A program made the position numbers and the translations under genes. Of a stretch of DNA of 64,000 nucleotides, positions 43,217 to 51,978 are shown piece after piece. The stretch's first letter is position 1. The number at the start of each line of letters is the position of its first letter. The notes under the pieces are model-generated. The model saw nothing but the letters and a program-made list of their open reading frames with translations. It was not told the DNA's origin and made no database searches. Source of the stretch: Variovorax sp. PCZ-1 (GTDB lineage: Bacteria; Pseudomonadota; Gammaproteobacteria; Burkholderiales; Burkholderiaceae_C); the NCBI RefSeq assembly GCF_018413605.1, contig NZ_JAHCDN010000001.1, positions 806,001 through 870,000 on the forward strand. Reading direction: 5' to 3'.

Positions 43217-44179
43217 TTATTTGCTGAGGGGCTTGGTGGCGCACACTGCAAAATATCCCGCGCGCCACAACTGCACGCCTAAGACCACCGACAGGTATGA
43301 GGCCGCGATATGCCGCCAGCGCCAAGCAGGCAATTGGCCTTTGTTTTTCCACAATTGTTTGAGTGTGAAGGTGGTGGCCAAAACGGGGATGTGTGTAAAG
43401 CTTGGGGCCATGCGCAGGCTCCAGTCGTGTGCGCGAACATCAGCAAAACCTTGTGCATTCAGAGCCTGAAGACTGGGTTCGATTTGTGCCATTTGCGTGA
43501 TCGCCCAGCCTTTGCACCACCAGTCGTGCAGCCGGCCAAAGAGCCCTGTGGCGGGGCGGCGCAGAAAACCGTCAATGATGACCAGCTTGCCGCCGGGTTT
43601 GAGCAAGCGCCAGGCTTCTGCCAAAAAGTCTGCTTTGTCTGCGCCCTTTGCGTAGCAGGCGCTTTCTATCGCATAGACCGCGTCGAAGCTCTCGCTTGCA
43701 AAACCTGTGGCGGTGTAGTCGCGCTGGTGGATGCACACCTGTTGCTTGCTGATGTGCCCCAGCCGTGCGTCCGTTGCATTGAGCTGCTGCGCGAAATTCA
43801 CTTGCACGGGAGAAATCGTGACTGCGTCAAACCTGCAATGAGGCAGTGTGCGTGCGAGTGAGCGCGTGGTGGCCGCCACACCGCAGCCCAAATCGGCCAC
43901 ACGCCAAGCGTCTGTGCTTTTGACGCCGAGCAAATGTTTCAATTGCTGCGTGGTTTCATGCAGCATCGGCTCGCGTGCAAAGGGGTTCAAGCCCCAACGC
44001 CAGTAGCCAAAATGCATATGAAAATCACGGCTCCAATCGGCGTAGTCTGCGGTGCAGGTGTCGTAGTAGGCAACGATGTCGGCCAAGCTGTTGCTGGGCA
44101 TTCCAGTTGGATGCAGGGTCTTCGCCGCATCAGGCGCAGTTGCAAGCTGGCGTTTTTGTGTGAGTGCATCGTGTTCCAT
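43217..44179 (-). CDS. SAM-dependent methyltransferase (UbiE/sterol-C-methyltransferase-like)
   Basis: 320 residues. The segment MHFGYWRWGLNPFAREPMLH before the Rossmann core, motif I VADLGCGVAATTRSLART, CRFDAVTISPVQVNFAQQL and FDAVYAIESACYAKGADK resemble the small-molecule C/O-methyltransferases that act on lipids, quinones or sterol-like substrates. The protein ends with a hydrophobic patch (HIAASYLSVVLGVQLWRAGY), suggesting membrane association. A perfect 11-bp dyad lies 22 bp upstream of the start. Substrate unknown; a terpenoid or quinone is plausible. Confidence 0.83.
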   Translation of the reverse strand: MEHDALTQKRQLATAPDAAKTLHPTGMPSNSLADIVAYYDTCTADYADWSRDFHMHFGYWRWGLNPFAREPMLHETTQQLKHLLGVKSTDAWRVADLGCGVAATTRSLARTLPHCRFDAVTISPVQVNFAQQLNATDARLGHISKQQVCIHQRDYTATGFASESFDAVYAIESACYAKGADKADFLAEAWRLLKPGGKLVIIDGFLRRPATGLFGRLHDWWCKGWAITQMAQIEPSLQALNAQGFADVRAHDWSLRMAPSFTHIPVLATTFTLKQLWKNKGQLPAWRWRHIAASYLSVVLGVQLWRAGYFAVCATKPLSK

Positions 44180-44200
44180 GACTCGATTATCGACGCGTCA

Positions 44201-44226
44201 GTAATTTCTGTCAATACAGAAATTAC
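44201..44226. promoter_or_regulatory. Perfect 11-bp inverted repeat upstream of the methyltransferase gene
   Basis: GTAATTTCTGT (44201-44211) and ACAGAAATTAC (44216-44226) are exact reverse complements around CAAT. The dyad is 22 bp from the minus-strand methyltransferase start, the position expected for a repressor operator, and the arm length suits a TetR/MarR-type dimer. No T-run follows on either strand, so a terminator is less likely. Confidence 0.5.
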
Positions 44227-44312
44227 TCATCAATGAAATATCAATGCATTTAGCGAGGTTATGCCCTAGAAGGGTGAGGCCCAAACCCTGCCAGAGGTTG
44301 GGCGTGGCTCGA

Positions 44313-46298
44313 TCAAATGGCTTGTGCCAATTGATCGAGGATGGCCGGGTTCTCCAGCGTGGTGACGTCTTGCGTGATCGCCTCACCCTTGGCCAGCGAG
44401 CGCAGCAAACGGCGCATGATTTTTCCGCTGCGGGTTTTGGGCAGGTTGTCGCCGAAGCGGATGTCTTTGGGTTTGGCAATCGGCCCGATTTCTTTGGCGA
44501 CCCAGTTGCGCAGCTCGGTGGCGATTTGCTTGGCTTCATCGCCAGTGGGGCGGCTGCGCTTCAAGACGACGAAGGCGCTGATGGCTTCGCCTGTCATCTC
44601 ATCGGGGCGGCCGACGACGGCGGCTTCTGCGACGAGGTGTGAGCAAGAGACCAAGGCCGATTCGATTTCCATGGTGCCGAGGCGGTGGCCGCTCACATTG
44701 AGCACATCGTCGATGCGGCCAGTGATGCGGAAATAGCCGCGATCTGCAGAGCGCACAGCGCCGTCGCCAGCGAGGTAGTAGCCTTTCAATTCCTCTGGAA
44801 AGTAGCTTTTCTTGAAGCGCTCTGGGTCGCCCCAGATCGTTCTGATCATGCTCGGCCAGGGTTTTTTCACGACCAAGATGCCGCCTGTGCCGTTGGGGAT
44901 GTCGTTGCCCATTTCATCGACGATTGCAGCACTGATACCGGGCAAGGGCAGGGTGCATGAGCCGGGGACGAGAGGTGTAGCGCCGGGCAGAGGCGTGATC
45001 ATGTGGCCGCCGGTTTCGGTCTGCCAGAAGGTATCCACAATCGGGCAGCGCTCGCCGCCGACATGCTTGTGATACCACATCCACGCTTCTGGATTGATCG
45101 GCTCGCCCACGCTTCCCAAGATACGCAAGCTGCTGAGATTGCTGCGAGCTGGGTGCACTTTTTCATCGCCCTCTGAGGCTTTAATGAGCGAGCGAATCGC
45201 AGTGGGCGCGGTGTAGAAGATGCTGACTTTGTGTTTCTCAATCGTTTGCCAGAAGCGGCCAGCGTTGGGATAAGTTGGCACGCCTTCAAAGATCACTTGC
45301 GTTGCGCCAGCAGCCAGCGGCCCGTAAGCCACATAGGTGTGGCCAGTGATCCAGCCGATATCAGCCGTGCACCAAAACACATCCTTCTTCTGAATGTCAA
45401 AGGTCCAATCCATCGTGAGCTTGGCCCAGAGCAGGTAGCCGCCGGTGCTGTGTTGCACGCCTTTGGGTTTGCCGGTGGAGCCAGAGGTGTAAAGAATGAA
45501 GAGCGGATGCTCTGCGCCCACGGCTTCGGCCTTGCAAACATCTTTTTGGCCCTTGAGCGCGTCTTCAAAATTCACATCGCGGCCGGCGACCATATTGCAG
45601 GGCGTGGCTGTGCGGCTCCAGACCAAGACCTTTTTCAAAGTCGTGCAGCCGCCCATGGCGATGCCTTCATCGACAATGCTTTTCAGAGGCAATTCTTTGC
45701 CGCCGCGCATTTGGAAGTTGGCTGTGATCACAGCCGTTGCGCCAGCATCAATGATGCGCTCGTTCAGGCTCTTGGCTGAGAAGCCGCCGAAGACGACGCT
45801 GTGCGTTGCGCCGATGCGCGCACAGGCTTGCATGGCCACCACGCCTTCGACTGTCATGGGCATGTAGATGATGACGCGATCGCCTTTTTTGATGCCTTGA
45901 GCTTTGAGTGCATTAGCAAAGCGGCTCACTTTGGCGAGCAGCTCTTTGTAGGTTACTTTGCTTGATGTGCCATCGTCGCCTTCAAAAATGATGGCGGTTT
46001 TGTCCTCTGTGGCCGTGCCCATGTGCTTGTCGAGGCAATTGGCAGAAGCATTGAGCTGGCCATCTTCAAACCATTTGTAGAAGGGTTTGTTGGATTGATT
46101 GAGTACTTTCTTGAAAGGCTTGCTCCATTCCAAATTCTCGCGAGCCAAGCGCGCCCATGTGCCCTCAAAGTCTTGCTCAAACGCAGCATTCATTGCGTCG
46201 TAGCGCTTCATGCTTTCGATGCGCGCCTTTTTTGCAAAGGACGCAGAGGGTTTAAAAACGCGGTTTTCAACTAAGACGGATTCGATGGCGGCGCTCAT
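44313..46298 (-). CDS. acs: Acetyl-CoA synthetase
   Basis: 661 residues, typical length. It activates acetate to acetyl-CoA through acetyl-AMP. The AMP-binding motif is [20 protein letters not shown], followed by [27 protein letters not shown] and the hinge [20 protein letters not shown]. The C-terminal [12 protein letters not shown] carries the catalytic Lys that is acetylated by Pat-type enzymes. The start [20 protein letters not shown] is standard. It is monocistronic, on the minus strand, with 160 bp upstream shared with the yqhA-like gene. Confidence 0.97.
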   Translation of the reverse strand: MSAAIESVLVENRVFKPSASFAKKARIESMKRYDAMNAAFEQDFEGTWARLARENLEWSKPFKKVLNQSNKPFYKWFEDGQLNASANCLDKHMGTATEDKTAIIFEGDDGTSSKVTYKELLAKVSRFANALKAQGIKKGDRVIIYMPMTVEGVVAMQACARIGATHSVVFGGFSAKSLNERIIDAGATAVITANFQMRGGKELPLKSIVDEGIAMGGCTTLKKVLVWSRTATPCNMVAGRDVNFEDALKGQKDVCKAEAVGAEHPLFILYTSGSTGKPKGVQHSTGGYLLWAKLTMDWTFDIQKKDVFWCTADIGWITGHTYVAYGPLAAGATQVIFEGVPTYPNAGRFWQTIEKHKVSIFYTAPTAIRSLIKASEGDEKVHPARSNLSSLRILGSVGEPINPEAWMWYHKHVGGERCPIVDTFWQTETGGHMITPLPGATPLVPGSCTLPLPGISAAIVDEMGNDIPNGTGGILVVKKPWPSMIRTIWGDPERFKKSYFPEELKGYYLAGDGAVRSADRGYFRITGRIDDVLNVSGHRLGTMEIESALVSCSHLVAEAAVVGRPDEMTGEAISAFVVLKRSRPTGDEAKQIATELRNWVAKEIGPIAKPKDIRFGDNLPKTRSGKIMRRLLRSLAKGEAITQDVTTLENPAILDQLAQAI

Positions 46299-46460
46299 AC
46301 TTGTTTGTCTCCAGAATGAGAGGTTGTGACTAAATGGCTGGCCGTAATGTCGCGCATCGCTCTTACGCTCTTCTGACGCGCTGGCGACAGGCCAAGAGGA
46401 ATAGCGTAGCGCCCACTACAATTGCCCCTGTACGCGTTTTCCCGTATTTTTAAAACCATC

Positions 46461-47087
46461 ATGACTGACAAGCACATGCGAGCCCTTCCGAATTTCATTT
46501 TTGCCAGCCGTTGGCTACAAATGCCGCTTTATATTGGCCTGATCCTTGCCCAAGGCGTGTATGTTTGGCACTTTTTTGTGGAGCTGTATCACTTGATCAT
46601 GGCCGCCTTTGGCAGCCAGCCCGATGTGGCTGCTTTGGTCACAAGCATTGGCTATAAATCTGATGCGCCAATCACTTCGCTGAACGAAACAGTGATCATG
46701 CTGGTGGTGCTGGCCTTGATTGATGTGGTGATGATCTCTAACCTGCTCATCATGGTGATCGTGGGCGGCTACGAGACTTTCGTGAGCCGCATGAATTTGC
46801 AAGACCATCCCGATCAGCCTGAATGGTTGTCGCACGTGAACGCCAGTGTGTTGAAAGTGAAGCTTGCAACAGCCATCATCGGCATCTCTTCGATCCATCT
46901 GCTCAAGACCTTTATCAACGCCGCGAATTACACTGAGCAGGTGCTCATGTGGCAAACCATCATTCACGTCGTGTTCTTATGGTCTGCCATGGCCATTGCC
47001 TACACCGACAAGCTCATGAGCCACAGCGACCACATCACGCGCAAGCTCGATGGCCGCGCGAAAGATGATGTGCCAGAAGCGCATTGA
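46461..47087 (+). CDS. YqhA/UPF0114 family membrane protein (TIGR00645)
   Basis: 208 residues from the ATG at 46461 (MTDKHMRALPNFIFASRWLQ); the frame opens earlier, but this matches the family start. Conserved blocks are FASRWLQMPLYIGLILAQGV, LIDVVMISNLLIMVIVGGYE, TFVSRM and HPDQPEWLSHVNASVLKVKL, with three or four membrane helices. The family is widespread in proteobacteria but without a settled function. It is divergent from acs and followed by a repeat and the fumarase gene. Confidence 0.93.
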   Translation: MTDKHMRALPNFIFASRWLQMPLYIGLILAQGVYVWHFFVELYHLIMAAFGSQPDVAALVTSIGYKSDAPITSLNETVIMLVVLALIDVVMISNLLIMVIVGGYETFVSRMNLQDHPDQPEWLSHVNASVLKVKLATAIIGISSIHLLKTFINAANYTEQVLMWQTIIHVVFLWSAMAIAYTDKLMSHSDHITRKLDGRAKDDVPEAH

Positions 47088-47097
47088 TTATCAATTT

Positions 47098-47149
47098 ACT
47101 ATATTTTTAATAGCATGCCGCGCAGTATCTATGCCGGCTAGGAGCCGAA
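47098..47149 (-). repeat. Dispersed CGGCATAGAATCTGCGCA element, carries the fumarase ribosome site
   Basis: The reverse orientation reads TAGCCGGCATAGATACTGCG then CGGCATGCTATTAAAAATAT. The end of the element toward the fumarase gene reads GGCTAGGAGCCGAAAATG, so the TAGGAG Shine-Dalgarno of that gene lies inside or at the edge of the repeat. Confidence 0.88.
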
Positions 47150-47150
47150 A

Positions 47151-48713
47151 ATGACCCGAATTTTAGCCAAAGACATCGTAGACACCGTAGCCGGCGCGCT
47201 GCAATACATCAGCTACTACCATCCTGCGGATTACATCGCGCACCTTGCGCGCGCATACGAGCGCGAGCAATCGCCTGCTGCGAAAGATGCCATCGCGCAG
47301 ATCCTCACCAACAGCCGCATGAGCGCGGAAGGCCATCGACCGATTTGCCAAGACACGGGCATCGTCAACGTGTTCCTCAAAATCGGCATGGATGTGCGCT
47401 TTGAAGGCTGCGCTGAGTTTGGCGATGGCGCTTTGGATGATGTGATCAACGAAGGCGTGCGCCGCGCGTATAACCATCCGGACAACACGCTGCGCGCCTC
47501 GGTGGTGAACGATCCGCAGTTTGATCGCAAGAACACCAAAGACAACACGCCTGCCGTGATCTTCACCGAGCTCGTGCCTGGCAACAAAGTGGATATTACC
47601 GTCGCAGCCAAAGGCGGTGGCAGCGAAAACAAAAGCAAGATGTACATGCTCAACCCCGGCGACAACGTGGTCGATTGGGTGCTGAAGACCGTGCCCACCA
47701 TGGGCGCAGGCTGGTGCCCGCCGGGCATGCTGGGCATTGGCATTGGCGGCACGGCGGAGAAAGCAGTGCTCATGGCCAAAGAAAGCCTGATGGAAGACAT
47801 CGACATGTATGAGCTGCAAGCCAAGCAGGCCAGCGGAGCGGCGCTCTCTAAAACCGAAGCCCTGCGCTTGGAACTGCATGAAAAAGTCAACGCACTTGGC
47901 ATCGGCGCGCAAGGCTTGGGCGGCTTAACCACCGTGCTCGACGTGAAGATCAAGATGTATCCCACGCACGCCGCGAGCAAGCCGATCGCCATGATCCCCA
48001 ACTGCGCCGCCACTCGCCACGCGCATGTGGTGATGGATGGCTCCGGCCCCGTGTATCTCGATCCCCCTTCGCTTGACCTCTGGCCGAATGTGAACTGGAT
48101 GCCCGACACCCAAAAATCCAAGCGCGTGGATTTGAATACTTTGACGAAAGAAGAAGTGGCCAGCTGGCAGCCCGGCCAAACGCTGCTGCTCAACGGCAAA
48201 ATGCTCACAGGCCGCGATGCCGCCCACAAGCGCATCCAAACCATGCTCGCTGCAGGCGAAAAACTCCCGGTAGATTTCACCAACCGCGTGATCTACTACG
48301 TCGGCCCCGTTGACCCCGTTAAAGGCGAAGCGGTGGGCCCCGCAGGCCCCACCACCGCCACCCGAATGGACGGCTTCACAGAAATGATGCTCGCCCAAAC
48401 CGGCCTCATCAGCATGGTCGGCAAAGCCGAGCGCGGGCCTGTAGCGATTGAGGCGATTAAGAAGCACAAGTCTGCTTACCTCATGGCCGTAGGCGGCGCA
48501 GCCTACCTCGTCTCCAAAGCCATCAAGACAGCCAAAGTCGTCGGCTTTGCGGATTTAGGGATGGAAGCGATTTATGAGTTTGATGTGGTCGATATGCCAG
48601 TGACTGTTGCTGTGGATTCGGGTGGCACGAGTGCGCATATCACCGGGCCAGCGGAGTGGCAGAAGAGGATTGCGACGGGGGAATTTAAAGGGATTACCGT
48701 CGCCGCGAATTGA
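47151..48713 (+). CDS. Fumarate hydratase, class I (Fe-S dependent)
   Basis: A 520-residue class I (4Fe-4S, oxygen-sensitive) fumarase that interconverts fumarate and malate. The N-terminal alpha domain includes RPICQDTGIVNVF with a cluster Cys, VAAKGGGSENKSKMYMLNP and WCPPGMLGIGIGGTAEKAVL. NCAATRHAHVVMDGSG supplies another Cys. The C-terminal beta domain is present (VIYYVGPVDPVKGEAVGPAG, then RMDGFTEMMLAQ), fused as in FumA/FumB-type enzymes. The ribosome site TAGGAG just upstream belongs to a dispersed repeat. Confidence 0.94.
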   Translation: MTRILAKDIVDTVAGALQYISYYHPADYIAHLARAYEREQSPAAKDAIAQILTNSRMSAEGHRPICQDTGIVNVFLKIGMDVRFEGCAEFGDGALDDVINEGVRRAYNHPDNTLRASVVNDPQFDRKNTKDNTPAVIFTELVPGNKVDITVAAKGGGSENKSKMYMLNPGDNVVDWVLKTVPTMGAGWCPPGMLGIGIGGTAEKAVLMAKESLMEDIDMYELQAKQASGAALSKTEALRLELHEKVNALGIGAQGLGGLTTVLDVKIKMYPTHAASKPIAMIPNCAATRHAHVVMDGSGPVYLDPPSLDLWPNVNWMPDTQKSKRVDLNTLTKEEVASWQPGQTLLLNGKMLTGRDAAHKRIQTMLAAGEKLPVDFTNRVIYYVGPVDPVKGEAVGPAGPTTATRMDGFTEMMLAQTGLISMVGKAERGPVAIEAIKKHKSAYLMAVGGAAYLVSKAIKTAKVVGFADLGMEAIYEFDVVDMPVTVAVDSGGTSAHITGPAEWQKRIATGEFKGITVAAN

Positions 48714-48736
48714 ACGCACTCAATCGACACGACATA

Positions 48737-48778
48737 TTTGCACCATTCGCGCGAAAAATCTCGCATGAATGGTGCAAA
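48737..48778. terminator. 12-bp perfect hairpin downstream of the fumarase gene
   Basis: TTTGCACCATTC (48737-48748) and GAATGGTGCAAA (48767-48778) are exact reverse complements around an 18-nt loop that can add a short GCG/CGC stem. It lies 24 bp behind the fumarase stop and before the DUF6500 gene. No T-run follows, so it may be a Rho-type 3-prime hairpin or an operator. Confidence 0.45.
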
Positions 48779-48818
48779 GTCAATGAAATCAAATGCTTAG
48801 ATGGCGGAAAGACGATCA

Positions 48819-49037
48819 ATGAGAGCCAATCTTAGGCAAAGAATGATCGAGATCTGTGACGAAAAAATCACTAAGAAGGGCGAGGACGTTGGGCTATCGT
48901 TTTATGCGTTTTTCGCCAATAAAAACGATGATCCAGATGCTTTGATGGAAGTGGCTACTTGGTGGATCAAGACGCACGCGTTGGATCATTTTGAGAAAGC
49001 TGTGAAGATCAAAGCGATGGTTGCGGTTGGGAAATAG
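48819..49037 (+). CDS. DUF6500-like small protein
   Basis: 72 residues from the ATG at 48819 (MRANLRQRMIEICDEKITKK), preceded by GGCGGAAAGACGATCA with GGAAAG at good spacing; the ATG at 48801 is an alternative. The segment GEDVGLSFYAFFANKNDDPD, then ALMEVATWWIKTHALDHFEK, matches the small family annotated as DUF6500. No cysteines or signal peptide; function unknown. It lies just behind a strong hairpin and just before murI. Confidence 0.75.
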   Translation: MRANLRQRMIEICDEKITKKGEDVGLSFYAFFANKNDDPDALMEVATWWIKTHALDHFEKAVKIKAMVAVGK

Positions 49038-49086
49038 TTTTGAGTATGCGCTTTTTATTGGCTACTAACTATGGCGCATTGATGTC

Positions 49087-49944
49087 ATGACTAACATCTC
49101 TTCGCCCATCGGTGTGTTCGACTCTGGCATTGGTGGCTTGAGTATTTTGAAAGCTTTACGCTCTGTGATGCCTGCTGAGCGCTTCGTTTACTTTGCGGAT
49201 TCTGCTCACAACCCTTATGGCGAGAAGCCGGAGGCGTTTGTGGTGGAGCGGTCTTTGGCGGTGGCTCGGGAGTTGGTTGAGGGGCGGCGATCCAAGGCCC
49301 TAGTAGTGGCTTGTAATACGGCGACTGCGGCGGCGATTCATGTGCTGCGGGCGCAGTGGCCAGAGCTGCCGATCGTTGGTGTGGAGCCTGCTTTGAAGCC
49401 AGCTGCGCTGGCTACACGCTCTGGGCGGGTGCTGGTGCTCGCTACGCGGGGGACTTTGCAGAGTGTGAAGTTTGCTCAGTTGAAAGCGAAACTGGAAGCG
49501 GAGCATGCTGCCTCTGATGCAAACAACAATCAAGGCACTTTGCAGTTCACCTGCGTGCCTTGTGATGGCTTGGCGGATCGGATTGAGCAGTTATCTGCAA
49601 GCGGGAAGCGCTGGCAAGATGCTCCTGATTTGGTAGCGCTCTGCGCAGGTTTTATGACGGCGAGTGACCCATTTAGCCTTAAAAATGAAGAGAAAAACAA
49701 GGGTTTTGACACGCTGGTGCTCGGTTGTACTCACTATCCTTTGATACGAGATGCGTTTCGCTCGCTAGCTGGCGATGCTGTGACGATTGTGGATAACGCG
49801 CAGCCTGTTGCGCTGCGCACGATGCAACTACTTCGCGGCAAAGAGGCTCCAAGTGAGCAGGTGGGCGGTGTGGTTTGGCGCAGCAGTGCAGAAGAGGCGC
49901 AATTGGTGCAGGCTGCGCGGTATTGGGGCGTGGCGCAGGATTGA
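49087..49944 (+). CDS. murI: Glutamate racemase MurI
   Basis: A 285-residue cofactor-independent racemase that supplies D-glutamate for peptidoglycan. The catalytic Cys pair is intact: VVACNTATAAA (Cys76) and VLGCTHYPLI (Cys214); FDSGIGGLSIL near the N-terminus is also standard. Residues about 181-201 (LVALCAGFMTASDPFSLKNE) are encoded by a reverse-orientation copy of the dispersed element, placed immediately before the second catalytic loop. An insertion this close to an active site of an essential enzyme shows how well the element is tolerated. Confidence 0.95.
   Translation: MTNISSPIGVFDSGIGGLSILKALRSVMPAERFVYFADSAHNPYGEKPEAFVVERSLAVARELVEGRRSKALVVACNTATAAAIHVLRAQWPELPIVGVEPALKPAALATRSGRVLVLATRGTLQSVKFAQLKAKLEAEHAASDANNNQGTLQFTCVPCDGLADRIEQLSASGKRWQDAPDLVALCAGFMTASDPFSLKNEEKNKGFDTLVLGCTHYPLIRDAFRSLAGDAVTIVDNAQPVALRTMQLLRGKEAPSEQVGGVVWRSSAEEAQLVQAARYWGVAQD
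49628..49688 (-). repeat. Dispersed CGGCATAGAATCTGCGCA element, in frame inside murI
   Basis: The reverse strand reads CTAAATGGGTCACTCGCCGT then CATAAAACCTGCGCAGAGCG and CTACCAAAT. It matches the intergenic copies at 35199 and 60261 and is antisense to the coding strand. Confidence 0.87.
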
Positions 49945-50066
49945 TCTTGCCCACTAGGGATTACCCCTTTGTAAATCTCTCTGGCATAACAGCTTGCGCT
50001 GCGTGAGATACGAAACTGCCTGTAACATGAGGCTGTTATACATATAGCAATTTAGAGACGACACAT

Positions 50067-51947
50067 ATGGCATCGAAGGCGATTTATTCTGCTGTGGCAA
50101 TCGTGGGCATTGCGGCAGCTGCGGGCGCGGCGTATTGGTATCAAAACAAGCCGACGGGGCCGAAAGAAATCACGGCGGCTGGGTCTGCCAGTGCGCCCGC
50201 TGGCGGTGCATCGGCTCCTGGTGGTGCACCACGCGGTGGTGGCATGCCCTCAGTGGAAGTGGCCAAAGTAGAAGCCTCTCGCTTGCAAGACGATGCGCAG
50301 GCCGTGGGCTCGCTGCGCTCCAAGCAAAACGTGATGCTGCGCCCTGAGGTGAGTGGTCGGGTGCAGACGCTGGGCTTTACCGATGGTGGTCGCGTGCGCA
50401 AGGGCGATGTGATCATGCAGCTGGAAGATGGCTTGCAGCGCGCTGAGATTCGCCAAGCGGAAGCGCAGATGTCGATTGCTCGCGCGAATTTGAAGCGCAA
50501 TCAGGAGCTGGTGGCGCAAAATTTTGTGGCACAGCGTGTGTTGGATGAAAGCGCGGCGAGTCTGCAAGTGGCCGAGGCGCAAGTGTCGCTGGCCTGTGCG
50601 CGTTGGGATCGCATGCGCGTGATCGCGCCCTTTGATGGCACGGTGGGCATTCGCAATGTAAATATTGGCGATTATGTGAAAGACGGCGCGGATCTGGTGA
50701 ATTTGGAAGACATTTCTTCCATGTTTGTGGATTTCCGTTTGCCTGAGCGTTTCATTGGGAAGATTCGGCGCGAGCAGGCGATTGAATTGCAGCTCGATGC
50801 TCTGCCGGGGCGGCAATTCAAGGCAAAGATTGAAGCGATTGATCCGCAGTTGGATGCGAATGGCCGCTCGGTGTTGGTGCGGGCGGTGTTACCGAATACG
50901 GGTGGCGAGCCTCTAGCGCAAAGACCAGCTGGTGGGCCAGGTGGCGCTTCTGGTGGTGCACCTGGCGCAGGTGGCGCACCGGCAGCGGCTGCCAAGCCAG
51001 CTGAAAAGCCAGCGGCGAAACCTGCAGTGCGTCCACCTCAGCGCCCAGCTTCTGCGCCAGCAGCTGCAGCGCCTCGGCCTGTAGACCCAATCGCAACAAC
51101 TTGTGCGCAATTTAGCAATGCTGCGGTGGCGGCGCGAGCCGCAGCTGGCGGTACGCCAAGTGCTGCGCCGGGCGGGCGCGGAACAGGCGGCGGCGCTGTT
51201 GCCGGCGGTAGGCCAGCGGGTGCTAGTGGTGCACCTGCAGGAGCGAGTTCAGCATCGAATGCAGGTGGCGCTCAAGCTGGCGCGCGTGCAGCGGGGGCTG
51301 TAGCTGGTGGTCGCCCGGGTGCAGCTGGTCCTGGAGCGGGCGGCGGCGCACCTTTGCGACCCGGCATGTTTGCACGCGTCACTGCAGTGTTTAACGTGAA
51401 AGATGCTGCGCTCACGATTCCGGAAGAAGCCATCGTGCCGCAAGGTGGGCGGCAGTTTGTGATTCGCTTGGTGGAGCAAACTGAAGCGCAGGGTAAAGAG
51501 ATTGCAGAGAAGCAAGCGGCTGATGCAGCTAAAGCAGCAGAGGCTGCAAAAGCTGCCGCCGCAGCATCTAGCGCACCTGTGTCTGCTGGCGCGCCTGCCG
51601 GGGGCTCTGGTGCTGGTGCTGCGCAGCCCTACAACATGAGCGGCTTCGTGGATGGTAAGCGTCTCGTCTCGCAGCGCCAAGAAGTCAAGCTTGGCATTCG
51701 CCGTCCTGGTCGTGTGGAAATCACAGAGGGGCTGGCTGAAGGTGAAACAGTCGTCGTGGCTGGCCAGCAGCGCTTGCAGCGCGACAACACACCAGTGCGC
51801 GTGGTTGAATTAGGCAGACCACCAGCAGGAGCGCCAGCAGGAGTGCCTGGCGGTGCACCGAATGCTGCTTCTGGTGGCGTAGGTGGTGCAGCGCCTGCTG
51901 CATCTGCTACAGCCGCAGCCATGCCAGCGCCTGCAGCGAGCCGCTAA
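50067..51947 (+). CDS. RND efflux periplasmic adaptor with long Ala/Gly/Pro-rich insertions
   Basis: 626 residues, far above the usual 370-400. An N-terminal membrane anchor (YSAVAIVGIAAAAGAAYWYQ, about 7-26) without a lipobox is followed by lipoyl and hairpin parts (RPEVSGRVQTLGFTDGGRVR, EIRQAEAQMSIARANLKRNQ) and a beta-barrel (PFDGTVGIRNVNIGDYVKDG). At about residues 279-429 a low-complexity block rich in Ala, Gly and Pro interrupts the barrel exactly before LRPGMFARVTAVF. A second block (471-522) and a C-terminal tail are similar. The family links an inner membrane RND pump to an outer membrane channel. It is upstream of the pump gene, with no outer membrane factor in the window. Confidence 0.9.
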   Translation: MASKAIYSAVAIVGIAAAAGAAYWYQNKPTGPKEITAAGSASAPAGGASAPGGAPRGGGMPSVEVAKVEASRLQDDAQAVGSLRSKQNVMLRPEVSGRVQTLGFTDGGRVRKGDVIMQLEDGLQRAEIRQAEAQMSIARANLKRNQELVAQNFVAQRVLDESAASLQVAEAQVSLACARWDRMRVIAPFDGTVGIRNVNIGDYVKDGADLVNLEDISSMFVDFRLPERFIGKIRREQAIELQLDALPGRQFKAKIEAIDPQLDANGRSVLVRAVLPNTGGEPLAQRPAGGPGGASGGAPGAGGAPAAAAKPAEKPAAKPAVRPPQRPASAPAAAAPRPVDPIATTCAQFSNAAVAARAAAGGTPSAAPGGRGTGGGAVAGGRPAGASGAPAGASSASNAGGAQAGARAAGAVAGGRPGAAGPGAGGGAPLRPGMFARVTAVFNVKDAALTIPEEAIVPQGGRQFVIRLVEQTEAQGKEIAEKQAADAAKAAEAAKAAAAASSAPVSAGAPAGGSGAGAAQPYNMSGFVDGKRLVSQRQEVKLGIRRPGRVEITEGLAEGETVVVAGQQRLQRDNTPVRVVELGRPPAGAPAGVPGGAPNAASGGVGGAAPAASATAAAMPAPAASR

Positions 51948-51978
51948 ACATACACCGATTCAACGCAAGGAGCATTCC

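Noticed and set aside
47231-48283. 350-codon open frame opposite fumarase
   Set aside because: Antisense to a class I fumarase with intact Fe-S cysteines; Ser/Pro/Leu-rich translation without a domain.
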